Part shown: positions 25,660 to 33,753 of the stretch, in pieces | Position numbering within the stretch: the first letter of the stretch is position 1 | Layout: every line of letters starts with the position of its first letter | Source of the DNA: Oscillospiraceae bacterium | GTDB taxonomy: Bacteria > Bacillota > Clostridia > Oscillospirales > Ruminococcaceae | DNA: 64,000 bases | Direction of reading: 5' to 3' | NCBI GenBank assembly: GCA_017847885.1 | Contig: JAGAUA010000020.1 | Location: 1 to 64,000, forward strand | Made by a program: the position numbers and the translations under genes | The notes under the pieces: model-generated | Told to the model about the DNA's origin: nothing | The model's database searches: none | What the model saw: only the letters and a program-made list of their open reading frames with translations

Positions 25660-27732
25660 GTGAGTGTAAAGGTAAAGCTTGTATTCTTTATTGTGCTGCT
25701 TGCGATCATTCCTGTCATTATTATAAATGTGTGCGCTTCGGTAAAAGTTAATGAGGTTGCCGACGAACTTATTACGGGAAATGTTACTAACATTTTGAAC
25801 AATCAGTCGGAAAATATGAATATATATTTTGAGGAGATCATTGCTTCAATTAAAGAGATAGCTTCATCGGAAAACGTGAAAAGCTATACTTCCGAAAGCA
25901 ACGGCAGCGATTTCGTTTTCTCGGAGGAGTCCGAGGAATATATTGGCATCACCAAAAACTTTGACGCCCTTGCTGCATTTGACCCTACGCTCCGCAAGAT
26001 AATGCTTATCAATAATTCGGGTATGATTATCGCTTCAACGGACAGCAGCGATATTCAGAAGCGTATGTCAAATTATAAGGGGCTTTTTAACCTTGCACAG
26101 ACAAATAACGGCATTTCCTCTTTCTTTATGAGTGGAGACGATACACCCTCATTTATTGTTACAAAGTCTATATATTCCGCAGATAACGAGTTCCAGGGCA
26201 TCGTATATCAGCTTTACGGCACAGACCATCTCCAAAAAAGCCTTAATACCATCAAGCTTAATAAGTATACCGCTGTTGCTGTTATGGATAATACAGGAAA
26301 TTTGCTCGAGTATCCCTACAAGGTCCTTCAAAGCTACTCGAACAGCGATACATACAAAAATGCCGGCGAGGTGCTGCGGGAGCTTATTAATTCGGAGACT
26401 TCAAATATCAAAAATAAAAACACCGAATTTGGTGCCATGAGCAAAAAAAGAGTTATATTTAACTCATATATCAGCACTCCGGGGTGGAATATAGTTGCTA
26501 TTTCCGATAAGTTTGGTCTTGAGCAGGAGCTTGAAAGAAAAATCAGCTCTGTACGAAATGTCTCGGTAATACTGATAATCCTCTCGCTGGTGGGGACCTG
26601 CATATTCGTTTATATCTTTACAAAGCCTATTGACGAGATACTGAGAGTGTTCCCCAAAAAGCAGCGCGGCGATGTGAACGCCCAGTTCAATATCAAATCC
26701 AACGATGAGTTTAAGCAGATAGCGCTTGCCTTTGACTCGACCTTCAACGACCTGTTTGAAAGCGACCAGCGTTACAAGACATTTGTTGATATAACAAACA
26801 ATATTATTTTTGAGGTAAGTTTTAAAAAGAACACGGTTTTCGTTTCCAAGAACTTTAACAAGAAATTCAGCTTCCGTCCCAAGGACGACAGCACAAAGGA
26901 AAGCTTCCTTTACAAGATACGTCTGCATAAGGACGACAGGGATAGGTACCTCAACGACCTTGACCGTCTCCTCGGACCGTCCAACTTCATGCAGGGCGAG
27001 TACCGCGTAAAGAGCATTTACGGCGATTTCATATGGATAATGATAAAGGCTACAAAGTTCTATAACCGTGACGATGTTCCCACCAAGATAATCGGTGTTA
27101 TCATGGATATTGACAAGGAAAAGAAGAGCGAGATGCACCTTCTCCAGCGTGCGAATTATGACGCTCTTACAAAGCTTTACAACCGTGAGACCTTCATCAA
27201 GAGCCTTGACGCCCAAATCGAGCTTTCGAATACGAAAAAGTCTCTTGACGCAATGATGTTCATTGACCTTGACGACTTCAAGTTCTTCAACGATGAATAC
27301 GGTCATGCCTGCGGTGACGAGGTGCTTAAATTTGTGGCGGATACCCTCAAGGAGATATGCTTTGAGCGTGGCTTTGCGGGACGCTTCGGCGGTGACGAAT
27401 TTGTTGCCTGCCTCACAAATCTTACCTTGTACGGCGATTCGGGAAAGATTGCGCAGGAAATCATCGACATTCTCGGAAAGGGCTTTATCTCCGAATCCAC
27501 GGGCGCAAAGCTTGCGATACACTGCTCTATCGGTATCTCCTTCCTGCGTGAAAACGGAAAGAATACGGAAGAGGTCATTGCCGCTGCCGATGAAGCGATG
27601 TACAACATCAAAAAGCACGGTAAATCGGCGTATGCTTACGCTAAATCCAAGAGCGGCGAGATAAGTGCAAGCGGTGAGCTTGCTCCCAATACCAGCAAGA
27701 TAGACGACGTTATCGACGATGTTATCTCATAA
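25660..27732 (+). CDS. Membrane sensor diguanylate cyclase (Cache-HAMP-PAS-GGDEF)
   Basis: A GTG start at 25660 follows GGAGGGG; the frame is open to 25630. The 690-aa protein has a membrane helix near residues 5-25, an extracytoplasmic Cache-like sensor (about 30-285), a second helix, a HAMP-like linker (KPIDEILRVF), a PAS domain with a PAC-type end (IGVIMDIDKEKK) and a GGDEF domain. The motif GRFGGDEFVACL (Gly 577 to Phe 581) is intact, so c-di-GMP synthesis is expected. No obvious RxxD inhibitory site was seen. It is next to the GH44 gene but probably has its own promoter; a terminator follows. Confidence 0.92.
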   Translation: MSVKVKLVFFIVLLAIIPVIIINVCASVKVNEVADELITGNVTNILNNQSENMNIYFEEIIASIKEIASSENVKSYTSESNGSDFVFSEESEEYIGITKNFDALAAFDPTLRKIMLINNSGMIIASTDSSDIQKRMSNYKGLFNLAQTNNGISSFFMSGDDTPSFIVTKSIYSADNEFQGIVYQLYGTDHLQKSLNTIKLNKYTAVAVMDNTGNLLEYPYKVLQSYSNSDTYKNAGEVLRELINSETSNIKNKNTEFGAMSKKRVIFNSYISTPGWNIVAISDKFGLEQELERKISSVRNVSVILIILSLVGTCIFVYIFTKPIDEILRVFPKKQRGDVNAQFNIKSNDEFKQIALAFDSTFNDLFESDQRYKTFVDITNNIIFEVSFKKNTVFVSKNFNKKFSFRPKDDSTKESFLYKIRLHKDDRDRYLNDLDRLLGPSNFMQGEYRVKSIYGDFIWIMIKATKFYNRDDVPTKIIGVIMDIDKEKKSEMHLLQRANYDALTKLYNRETFIKSLDAQIELSNTKKSLDAMMFIDLDDFKFFNDEYGHACGDEVLKFVADTLKEICFERGFAGRFGGDEFVACLTNLTLYGDSGKIAQEIIDILGKGFISESTGAKLAIHCSIGISFLRENGKNTEEVIAAADEAMYNIKKHGKSAYAYAKSKSGEISASGELAPNTSKIDDVIDDVIS

Positions 27733-27734
27733 TA

Positions 27735-27770
27735 AAAAGGGTACCGAAGCGAATCGGTACCCTTTTATTT
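27735..27770. terminator. Bidirectional terminator between dgc and coaX
   Basis: GGGTACCGA (27739-27747) pairs with TCGGTACCC (27754-27762), with A/T runs on both sides (AAAAA before, TTTTATTT after). It ends the convergent cyclase and coaX transcripts. Confidence 0.9.
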
Positions 27771-27778
27771 GTATTGTA

Positions 27779-28543
27779 TTATTTGTTTTTATTGTAGATG
27801 ACCATAAGTCCCTTTAAAAGAAGCTTATCGTCAATGATTATTTCCCTTTTGCAGTAGGGGATAATGGTGTTTGCAAGTCCGCCCGTGGAGATGACCGTAC
27901 ACTTTTCGCCAAGCTCTGCTTCAAGGCGGTCAACGGCGCCGTCAATTCCCGAAGCGGTGTAGTAAATTATGCCGCTTTTCATACAGTCGACCGTGTTTGA
28001 ACCGATGACCCTTTTGGGCGGTTCAAGGCTTATTTTGGGAAGCTGTGATGTTCGGTTCGCAAGGGAATCCAGCGACACCCTAAGTCCCGGGATTATCATT
28101 CCCCCAAGAAAGCTTTTGTCCTTGCCGATAACGGAAATCGTTGTGGCTGTGCCCATGTCTATAATTATCAGCGGACAGGGGTAGAAATTTATTGCCGCAA
28201 CTGCGTCCGCGACCCTGTCGCTACCAAGCTGGGCAGGGTTGTCCAGCTTTATTTTCAGACCCGTTTTAAGTCCCGGCTCAACGACCATGATGTGCTGCCT
28301 TGTAAGTCTTTCCATGGCTTTTTTGACCGTTTGGGTGACCGAGGGAACTACGGAGGAGATTATTCCTCCTTCAAATGTATAGCCGCTCAAGTCGTTAAGC
28401 TCAAGAATTGTTTTTATAAGCACGGTATATTCAAGCTCGGTGGAATTGAGGTTAGTTGAAAGCCTTTCCACGAATTTTATCTCGCTGCCCTCAAAGCAGC
28501 CGAGCACGATATTTGAGTTTCCGATGTCAACAGCAAGAACCAT
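27779..28543 (-). CDS. coaX: Type III pantothenate kinase
   Basis: Phosphorylates pantothenate, the first step of CoA synthesis. The 254-aa ASKHA-fold protein starts MVLAVDIGNSNIVLGCF and has PAQLGSDRVADAVAA and IIDMGTATTISVIG, the family signatures. It lies 16 bases downstream of the ECF S-component gene on the same strand, and coaBC is divergent, so pantothenate uptake, its kinase and the next two CoA enzymes are neighbours. Confidence 0.95.
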   Translation of the reverse strand: MVLAVDIGNSNIVLGCFEGSEIKFVERLSTNLNSTELEYTVLIKTILELNDLSGYTFEGGIISSVVPSVTQTVKKAMERLTRQHIMVVEPGLKTGLKIKLDNPAQLGSDRVADAVAAINFYPCPLIIIDMGTATTISVIGKDKSFLGGMIIPGLRVSLDSLANRTSQLPKISLEPPKRVIGSNTVDCMKSGIIYYTASGIDGAVDRLEAELGEKCTVISTGGLANTIIPYCKREIIIDDKLLLKGLMVIYNKNK

Positions 28544-28559
28544 TTGATAAGCCTCCGAA

Positions 28560-29204
28560 TTAAACCGTTTCGGTATGTGCGGCAGCGGGCTTCTCCGATG
28601 AGGGGATGACCCTTGCCTTAATAAGCGCAGTACCTATCGCACCTGTGAGCAGCGTGGAAACAATCATTTCGCATACGGCATTTACGCCGACGAAAAGGCA
28701 GATGAACAGAAATACATTGTGTGTGCCCTTAGCGTCCATAAGACCTTGAATGTATTCCGTATTTCCGAAAAGCAGCACCAGTGCGGACATAAAGAAAAGT
28801 GTGTTGAGAAATGCAGAGAAGAAACCTGTTACGAAGCAGGCTGCGGTGCTGTTCTTTTTTGATACAGCCCTGAAAAGCAGACCGACAAGCAGTCCGTCAA
28901 GCAGTCTGGGGATAAATCTCTGAACGAATGCAAGGAAAGGGTTTATCGCCACAAGTGCAGCACCCATTCCGCTGGGTATGCCTATTCCGAAGCATTGGAG
29001 AAAGCTCAGCATACCGAAAATAGCTCCTGCGGCAGCTCCTCCTGCGGGACCAAGCACTACTGCGGCAATCGCCACGGGGATAACGTTCAGTGATATGGAA
29101 AGAGGTCCTATTGGGATAGTTCCTATAGGCGTAAAGGAAAAGATCAGCATAAGAGCCGTCAGTATTCCCATAATCACAAGGCTTCTTGTCTTTGAGTTTT
29201 TCAT
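28560..29204 (-). CDS. ECF transporter S component, probably for pantothenate
   Basis: The 214-aa protein has about six membrane helices, a short basic N-terminus (MKNSKTRSLVIMG) and the Gly/Ala-rich GPAGGAAAGAIFGMLSFLQ stretch typical of ECF substrate-binding components. These work with a shared EcfAAT module encoded elsewhere. The pantothenate assignment rests on its operon with coaX and the divergent coaBC, not on residues. The ribosome site AGGAGG precedes the ATG. Confidence 0.82.
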   Translation of the reverse strand: MKNSKTRSLVIMGILTALMLIFSFTPIGTIPIGPLSISLNVIPVAIAAVVLGPAGGAAAGAIFGMLSFLQCFGIGIPSGMGAALVAINPFLAFVQRFIPRLLDGLLVGLLFRAVSKKNSTAACFVTGFFSAFLNTLFFMSALVLLFGNTEYIQGLMDAKGTHNVFLFICLFVGVNAVCEMIVSTLLTGAIGTALIKARVIPSSEKPAAAHTETV

Positions 29205-29262
29205 ATTAAATTTTCCTCCTTGTTATCATTCCCCAAAAGGGGATACAATACAATACCTTTTA

Positions 29263-29271
29263 ATTATAGCA
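29263..29271 (-). promoter_or_regulatory. Extended -10 promoter for the ECF-coaX operon
   Basis: On the minus strand TGCTATAAT gives a perfect -10 (29268-29263) with a TG extension. No good -35 was seen. Confidence 0.55.
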
Positions 29272-29333
29272 CATTTTAATAGAATTTTATATACTTTTTC
29301 TGAATTTTTTAATAATTCCCATGGTACTGCCGA

Positions 29334-29362
29334 TTGACTTGCATATTAAGGGGTGATATAAT
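29334..29362 (+). promoter_or_regulatory. coaBC promoter
   Basis: TTGACT (29334-29339), 17 bases, TATAAT (29357-29362), just upstream of the coaBC ribosome site GGAG. Confidence 0.85.
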
Positions 29363-29394
29363 AAAGTAAATTATAATTTTGGAGAGTGAAGTCT

Positions 29395-30600
29395 GTGCTT
29401 AACGGAAAAACTGCGGTGCTTGCCGTTACGGGAAGTATTGCCGCTTATAAAATAGCAAATCTCGCAAGAATGTTGAAAAAGCTTCGCTGCAACGTTCAGG
29501 TGCTTATGACCGAAAATGCGGTGAATTTCATAAACCCCATTACCTTTGAAACGCTGACGGGAAATAAGTGCCTTATCGACACCTTTGACCGCAATTTTCA
29601 GTACAGCGTTGAGCACGTTGCCCTTGCAAAGCAGGCTGACGTTGTTATGATAGCTCCGGCTTCGGCTAACGTTATCGGCAAGATAGCAAACGGCATTGCG
29701 GACGATATGCTCACCACTACGGTTATGGCGTGCCCCTGCAAGAAAATTGTTTCGCCTGCAATGAACCACAATATGTTCCACAACCCTATCGTGCAGGACA
29801 ATATCGAAAAGCTCAGGCATTACGGGTACGAGATAGTTGCTCCCGATTACGGTATGCTTGCCAACGGCGACAGCGGCGACGGAAGAATGCCCGATGAAGA
29901 GGTACTGCTGAAATATATTCTTCGGGAAATCGCCTTTGAAAAGGATTTGACGGGCAAAAGGGTGCTTGTTACCGCAGGCGCGACCCGTGAGGCTATCGAC
30001 CCGGTAAGGTTCATCACAAACCACTCATCGGGAAAAATGGGCTGTGCCGTTGCGGAAGCAGCTATGCTTCGCGGCGCGGAGGTAACCCTTGCTGCGGCGC
30101 ACATGGACATTGAGCCGCCTATGTTCGTGAACACGGTGAATGTAACATCAGCGGAGGATATGTTCAATGCGGTAACGGAAAACTCGGACAAGTATGACTT
30201 TATCATAAAAGCGGCGGCGGTTGCCGATTATACGCCCGTTGCTGCCGCAGATGAGAAGATAAAGAAGTCCGACGGCGATATGAAAATAGAGCTGAAGCGG
30301 ACTAAGGATATTCTGAAATATCTTGGCGAACACAAGCGCGGCGGTCAGGTCATTTGCGGATTTTCCATGGAAACGGACAACGTTCTTGAAAATTCACGGA
30401 AAAAGCTTGCTTCCAAAGGCTGCGACATGATATGCGCAAACAGTATCAGAGCGGCAGGCGCAGGCTTCGGCACGGACACCAACATCATCACTCTGATAAC
30501 AGCTGACGGCGAACGGGAGCTTGAGGTCATGCCGAAATCGGAGGCGGCGCATATAATTCTTGATGAAATGCTGAAAATATCGGCGGCTAAAAACGGATAA
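29395..30600 (+). CDS. coaBC: Bifunctional phosphopantothenoylcysteine synthetase/decarboxylase
   Basis: Makes 4'-phosphopantetheine from phosphopantothenate and cysteine. The GTG at 29395 is preferred because GGAG lies ten bases upstream; a GTG at 29386 is too close to it. The 401-aa fusion has an FMN decarboxylase half (VTGSIAAYK, active-site His in SVEHVALAKQAD, PAMNHNMF where the usual Trp is Phe) and a CTP-dependent synthetase half (FITNHSSGKMG, AAAVADYTP, Lys motif KIKKS). It is divergent from the pantothenate uptake and kinase genes. Confidence 0.95.
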   Translation: MLNGKTAVLAVTGSIAAYKIANLARMLKKLRCNVQVLMTENAVNFINPITFETLTGNKCLIDTFDRNFQYSVEHVALAKQADVVMIAPASANVIGKIANGIADDMLTTTVMACPCKKIVSPAMNHNMFHNPIVQDNIEKLRHYGYEIVAPDYGMLANGDSGDGRMPDEEVLLKYILREIAFEKDLTGKRVLVTAGATREAIDPVRFITNHSSGKMGCAVAEAAMLRGAEVTLAAAHMDIEPPMFVNTVNVTSAEDMFNAVTENSDKYDFIIKAAAVADYTPVAAADEKIKKSDGDMKIELKRTKDILKYLGEHKRGGQVICGFSMETDNVLENSRKKLASKGCDMICANSIRAAGAGFGTDTNIITLITADGERELEVMPKSEAAHIILDEMLKISAAKNG

Positions 30601-30650
30601 GAACAGCAGCGCTGCCGAAAAAATAAAAATAGATTTTTTCAAATAATTGA

Positions 30651-30679
30651 TTGACAAACTAAGCGAAATATGTTATAAT
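30651..30679 (+). promoter_or_regulatory. mntP operon promoter
   Basis: TTGACA (30651-30656), 17 bases, TATAAT (30674-30679): a perfect consensus match immediately before the riboswitch. Confidence 0.92.
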
Positions 30680-30696
30680 ATGCAAAATTTATAAAA

Positions 30697-30815
30697 TACA
30701 CCCATGGGGGAGTAGTGGCACATGAAAATGTGCGGCAAGTCAACAACCTCGATCTTATGATCTGGCTTGCCTTAAATAACGAGACTCATGTATGACCGCT
30801 TTGCAGGCTGTACAT
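30697..30815 (+). ncRNA. Manganese riboswitch (yybP-ykoY class)
   Basis: The 5' leader contains the class hallmark GGGGAGTAG right after a P1 strand (ACCCATG). A hairpin (GCACATGAAAATGTGC), a second arm (GGCAAG...CTTGCC, with AACAACC on one side) and ATAACGAGACTCATGT, which closes P1, follow. This pattern and the downstream mntP gene identify the Mn(II)-sensing class, which switches on exporters when manganese is high. The limits are approximate. Confidence 0.9.
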
Positions 30816-30824
30816 GAATTATGC

Positions 30825-30864
30825 GCTCAAGTATAGCTCGCGGCTATACTTGGGCTTTTGTTTT
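30825..30864 (+). terminator. Expression-platform terminator of the Mn riboswitch
   Basis: GCTCAAGTATAG (30825-30836) pairs with CTATACTTGGGC (30844-30855), followed by TTTTGTTTTG. It lies between the aptamer and the mntP ribosome site, so ligand binding would be expected to prevent it forming. Confidence 0.85.
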
Positions 30865-30882
30865 GTTTGGAGGAATGATAAA

Positions 30883-31467
30883 ATGGCGCTTTTCCTTGAA
30901 TTGCTGCTTATCGGCGTGGGACTTGCCATGGACGCCTTTGCAGTATCCGTCTGCAAGGGACTTGCAATGAAAAAGGCAAGCTTCAAAAACGCGGCGGTGA
31001 TAGGACTCTTTTTCGGCGGATTTCAGGCGCTCATGCCGTTTATAGGCTGGCTGCTGGGCACGCGCTTTGAAAAGTACATAGTCAGCTTCGACCACTGGAT
31101 AGCGTTTGTGCTGCTGGGTTTTATCGGCGGAAAGATGATAGCCGAGGCGGTCAAGCCCGATGAGGACGAGGAGACGGAGGAAAAGTCGGGCTTCACGCTT
31201 GACATAAAGGAGCTGCTTGTGCTTGCTGTTGCAACAAGCATTGACGCCCTTGCAGTCGGCATAACCTTTGCTTTTCTGAATTACCCCATTGCCGAGGCAG
31301 TTTCGATCATCGGCGTGACAACATTTGTGATTTCTTTTGCAGGTGTTTATATAGGCAACCTTTTCGGTGCAAAATATAAGAATAAAGCCGAGCTTGCAGG
31401 GGGCATAATTCTTGTGCTGATAGGCGTAAAAATTCTGCTCGAACATCTCGGCATAATCAATTTTTAA
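30883..31467 (+). CDS. mntP: Manganese efflux pump
   Basis: Start chosen at ATG 30883, nine bases after GGAGG; the frame is open to 30814. The 194-aa membrane protein has six helices in two related halves, with GLAMDAFAVSVCKG near the start and ATSIDALAVGITFAF in the second half. These are the conserved Asp-containing motifs of MntP (DUF204). It exports Mn(II). The upstream riboswitch gives direct evidence of manganese control. Confidence 0.96.
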   Translation: MALFLELLLIGVGLAMDAFAVSVCKGLAMKKASFKNAAVIGLFFGGFQALMPFIGWLLGTRFEKYIVSFDHWIAFVLLGFIGGKMIAEAVKPDEDEETEEKSGFTLDIKELLVLAVATSIDALAVGITFAFLNYPIAEAVSIIGVTTFVISFAGVYIGNLFGAKYKNKAELAGGIILVLIGVKILLEHLGIINF

Positions 31468-31487
31468 ATTTGAAAGGACGTATCAAA

Positions 31488-32438
31488 ATGCTTGAAATGA
31501 TAAAGGCGATTGCAATTCTTATTGTGGGGTTTGTGCTGCTGATAAAGGGCGCGGACTTCTTTGTTGAGGGCAGCTCCTCGGTTGCGAAAAGGCTTCGCGT
31601 TCCGTCAATAATTATCGGTCTGACGATAGTTGCTATGGGAACAAGCCTGCCCGAGTGCGCGGTAAGTGTGACGGCTTCTCTTGCAAACGAAAACGCTCTT
31701 GCCGTAAGTAATGCGGTAGGCTCAAACATATTCAACCTTATGGTGGTGTGCGGCGCCTGCGCTTTGTTTGCACCCCTTGCGATACAGAGGGAAACCCTGA
31801 AAAAAGAGTTCCCCTTGTCAATTGCCTGCGCCGTGCTGCTTGCGGTACTGGGCTATATCGGCATGACGCTGAATGTTATTGACGGCGTGATAATGCTGGT
31901 GATTTTTGCTGCGTATATCCTTTACATGATAAAGTCTGCCATGAGCGCGCGGAAGAACGCCGCTTCGGAGGACGACGGGGAATATAAGATACTTCCCGTG
32001 TGGCGGTGCATAATTTACATCATCGGCGGCGCGGCTGCGATAAAATTCGGCGGCGACTTCGTTGTAAACGGTGCGTCGGCTATTGCGGCAAAAATAGGCT
32101 TGTCGCAAAATCTGATAGGACTTACAATAGTTGCCTTCGGAACAAGCCTTCCCGAGCTTGTAACGTCAATCGTTGCCGCTAAAAAGAACGAGGTGGATAT
32201 GGCGCTGGGCAACGTTATCGGCTCAAACATTTTCAATATCCTTTTCGTGCTGGGCATTGCGGCGGCGATAAGCCCCGTGGGCTTTATCATGGAGAACATT
32301 ATAGATATTGTCGTTCTTGTGGGCATGAGCCTGCTTGTTTACGTATTCGCGTGGACTAAGCAGAAAATCGTCCGCAGCGAGGGCATAGCTATGCTGCTGC
32401 TTTACGCGGCGTATGTGGTTTATATCTGTATGCGGTAA
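31488..32438 (+). CDS. Calcium/sodium-antiporter-family exchanger
   Basis: ATG 31488 follows AAAGGA; the frame is open to 31470. The 316-aa protein has about ten membrane helices and the two inverted alpha-repeats of the CaCA family: IVAMGTSLPECAVSVTAS with NAVGSNIFNL, and IVAFGTSLPELVTSIVAA with GNVIGSNIFNI. The acidic Glu of each repeat is present. It starts 20 bases after mntP and has no promoter of its own, so it shares the Mn riboswitch. A role in Mn or Ca homeostasis is inferred from that. Confidence 0.9.
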   Translation: MLEMIKAIAILIVGFVLLIKGADFFVEGSSSVAKRLRVPSIIIGLTIVAMGTSLPECAVSVTASLANENALAVSNAVGSNIFNLMVVCGACALFAPLAIQRETLKKEFPLSIACAVLLAVLGYIGMTLNVIDGVIMLVIFAAYILYMIKSAMSARKNAASEDDGEYKILPVWRCIIYIIGGAAAIKFGGDFVVNGASAIAAKIGLSQNLIGLTIVAFGTSLPELVTSIVAAKKNEVDMALGNVIGSNIFNILFVLGIAAAISPVGFIMENIIDIVVLVGMSLLVYVFAWTKQKIVRSEGIAMLLLYAAYVVYICMR

Positions 32439-32502
32439 TAAACTTCATAATATCCAAGCCTTTTTCAGCATAAACTTCAATAACAATTGTTGGAGGGATA
32501 TT

Positions 32503-33642
32503 ATGAAAAAGGCGGCAATAAAACGTATCGTATGTATTTTCCTTGCGGCGGCGCTTATGACGCTGCACACCTCGGCGGAGGAAAAAAAGCCTGTGCTGTG
32601 CGAGGTGTTGATAGAGGCTTCGGGCGGCGCGGTGATACATGACATAAACGGAGACTTGCCCGTGCCTGTGGGTACGATGGCGAAGCTTATGACCGTGCTG
32701 CTTGCGGCGGAGCAGGTGGACGAGGGCAAGCTTAAACTTGACGAAAAGCTGAAAACCTCGTCCTATGCAAATTCCATGCAGGGCGCTCAGATATGGCTCA
32801 TGCCCGGGGAGGAGATAACCGCGGAGGAGCTTTTCAAGGGCGTTATCATCGGCAACGCCAACGATGCGGCGGCTGTGCTGGCGGAAGCTGTTGGCGGTAC
32901 AGAGGAAAAATTCGTTGAACTGATGAACAGCCGTGCCGCAGAGCTTAACATGAAAAATACGGTCTTTACCAACAGCAACGGGTACTACGACGATTCGGCG
33001 CAGATATCCACGGCGCACGACCTTGCGCTGCTTTGCGCCGAGCTTGCAAAGCATGATTTCCTGCGCGGATATTTCACCTGCTGGCGTGACTTTGTACGGG
33101 ACGGTGAGACCGAGCTTGTGAACGCAAACGAGCTTGTGAAAAGCTATGAGGGCATCGCAGGCTTCAAGGCTGGGTACAGCGAAAGCGCAGGGCACTGCAT
33201 TGCTTCGGGAGCGGAGCGTGACGGGGTGATGTACATTGCTGTTGTGCTTGGCTGCGAGGATAAATACGACAGCTTTTCCGAGGCGAAAAAGCTTATGAGT
33301 ACGGGGTTTTCCCAGTATAAGGTGTTTACCCCCGAGCTGCCCAAGGACGCTCCTGCGGAAATCGCGGTAAGAGGCGGAATGGCAAAGACGGTGCCACTCG
33401 AATACGGGGACGTGAAAAGAGTGGTGCTTCCGTCGGGTGCGGCGGACTCGGTGTCCTCAAGAGTTGTGATAACGGATTACGTGTATGCTCCCGTAAAAAA
33501 GGGATACAAGGCAGGAGAGGTGCAGTTCCTCAGAAACGGCAAAATGATGTTTGCCGTGGATATAGTTGCCGCAGAGGATGCAGAGGAAATAAATGCCCCT
33601 AAAGCATTGGGCATAATATTCAAAAAGCTTTTGAGTTTTTAG
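32503..33642 (+). CDS. DacF-like D,D-carboxypeptidase homologue with altered catalytic motifs
   Basis: ATG 32503 follows GGAGGG. The 379-aa precursor has a signal peptide (1 to about 21), a penicillin-binding S11 fold and a C-terminal beta domain, but no clear C-terminal amphipathic anchor. The flanking sequence aligns well with DacF, including KLMTVLLAAEQ, AQIWLMPGEEIT and GHCIASGA. All three active-site motifs differ: SxxK reads TMAK (VGTMAKLMT), SxN reads NAN (IIGNANDAA) and KTG reads KAG (GFKAGYS). Thr may act as nucleophile, or the protein may be non-catalytic. It should not be assumed to be an ordinary carboxypeptidase. Confidence 0.85.
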   Translation: MKKAAIKRIVCIFLAAALMTLHTSAEEKKPVLCEVLIEASGGAVIHDINGDLPVPVGTMAKLMTVLLAAEQVDEGKLKLDEKLKTSSYANSMQGAQIWLMPGEEITAEELFKGVIIGNANDAAAVLAEAVGGTEEKFVELMNSRAAELNMKNTVFTNSNGYYDDSAQISTAHDLALLCAELAKHDFLRGYFTCWRDFVRDGETELVNANELVKSYEGIAGFKAGYSESAGHCIASGAERDGVMYIAVVLGCEDKYDSFSEAKKLMSTGFSQYKVFTPELPKDAPAEIAVRGGMAKTVPLEYGDVKRVVLPSGAADSVSSRVVITDYVYAPVKKGYKAGEVQFLRNGKMMFAVDIVAAEDAEEINAPKALGIIFKKLLSF

Positions 33643-33692
33643 TGAGAATGTCCAAAAAATCCTGCTTGTCTGATTGAGATTGATAAAAATTA

Positions 33693-33721
33693 TTGCAAAA
33701 TTCTCGGATTTATAGTAATAT
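33693..33721 (+). promoter_or_regulatory. pgi promoter
   Basis: TTGCAA (33693-33698), 17 bases, TAATAT (33716-33721). Confidence 0.65.
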
Positions 33722-33753
33722 TAGTTTAGGAATTATTTTTGGAGGAGAAAATC

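Noticed and set aside
26464..27618. Long minus-strand frame opposite the diguanylate cyclase gene
   Set aside because: Antisense shadow of a gene with intact GGDEF motif; composition not protein-like.
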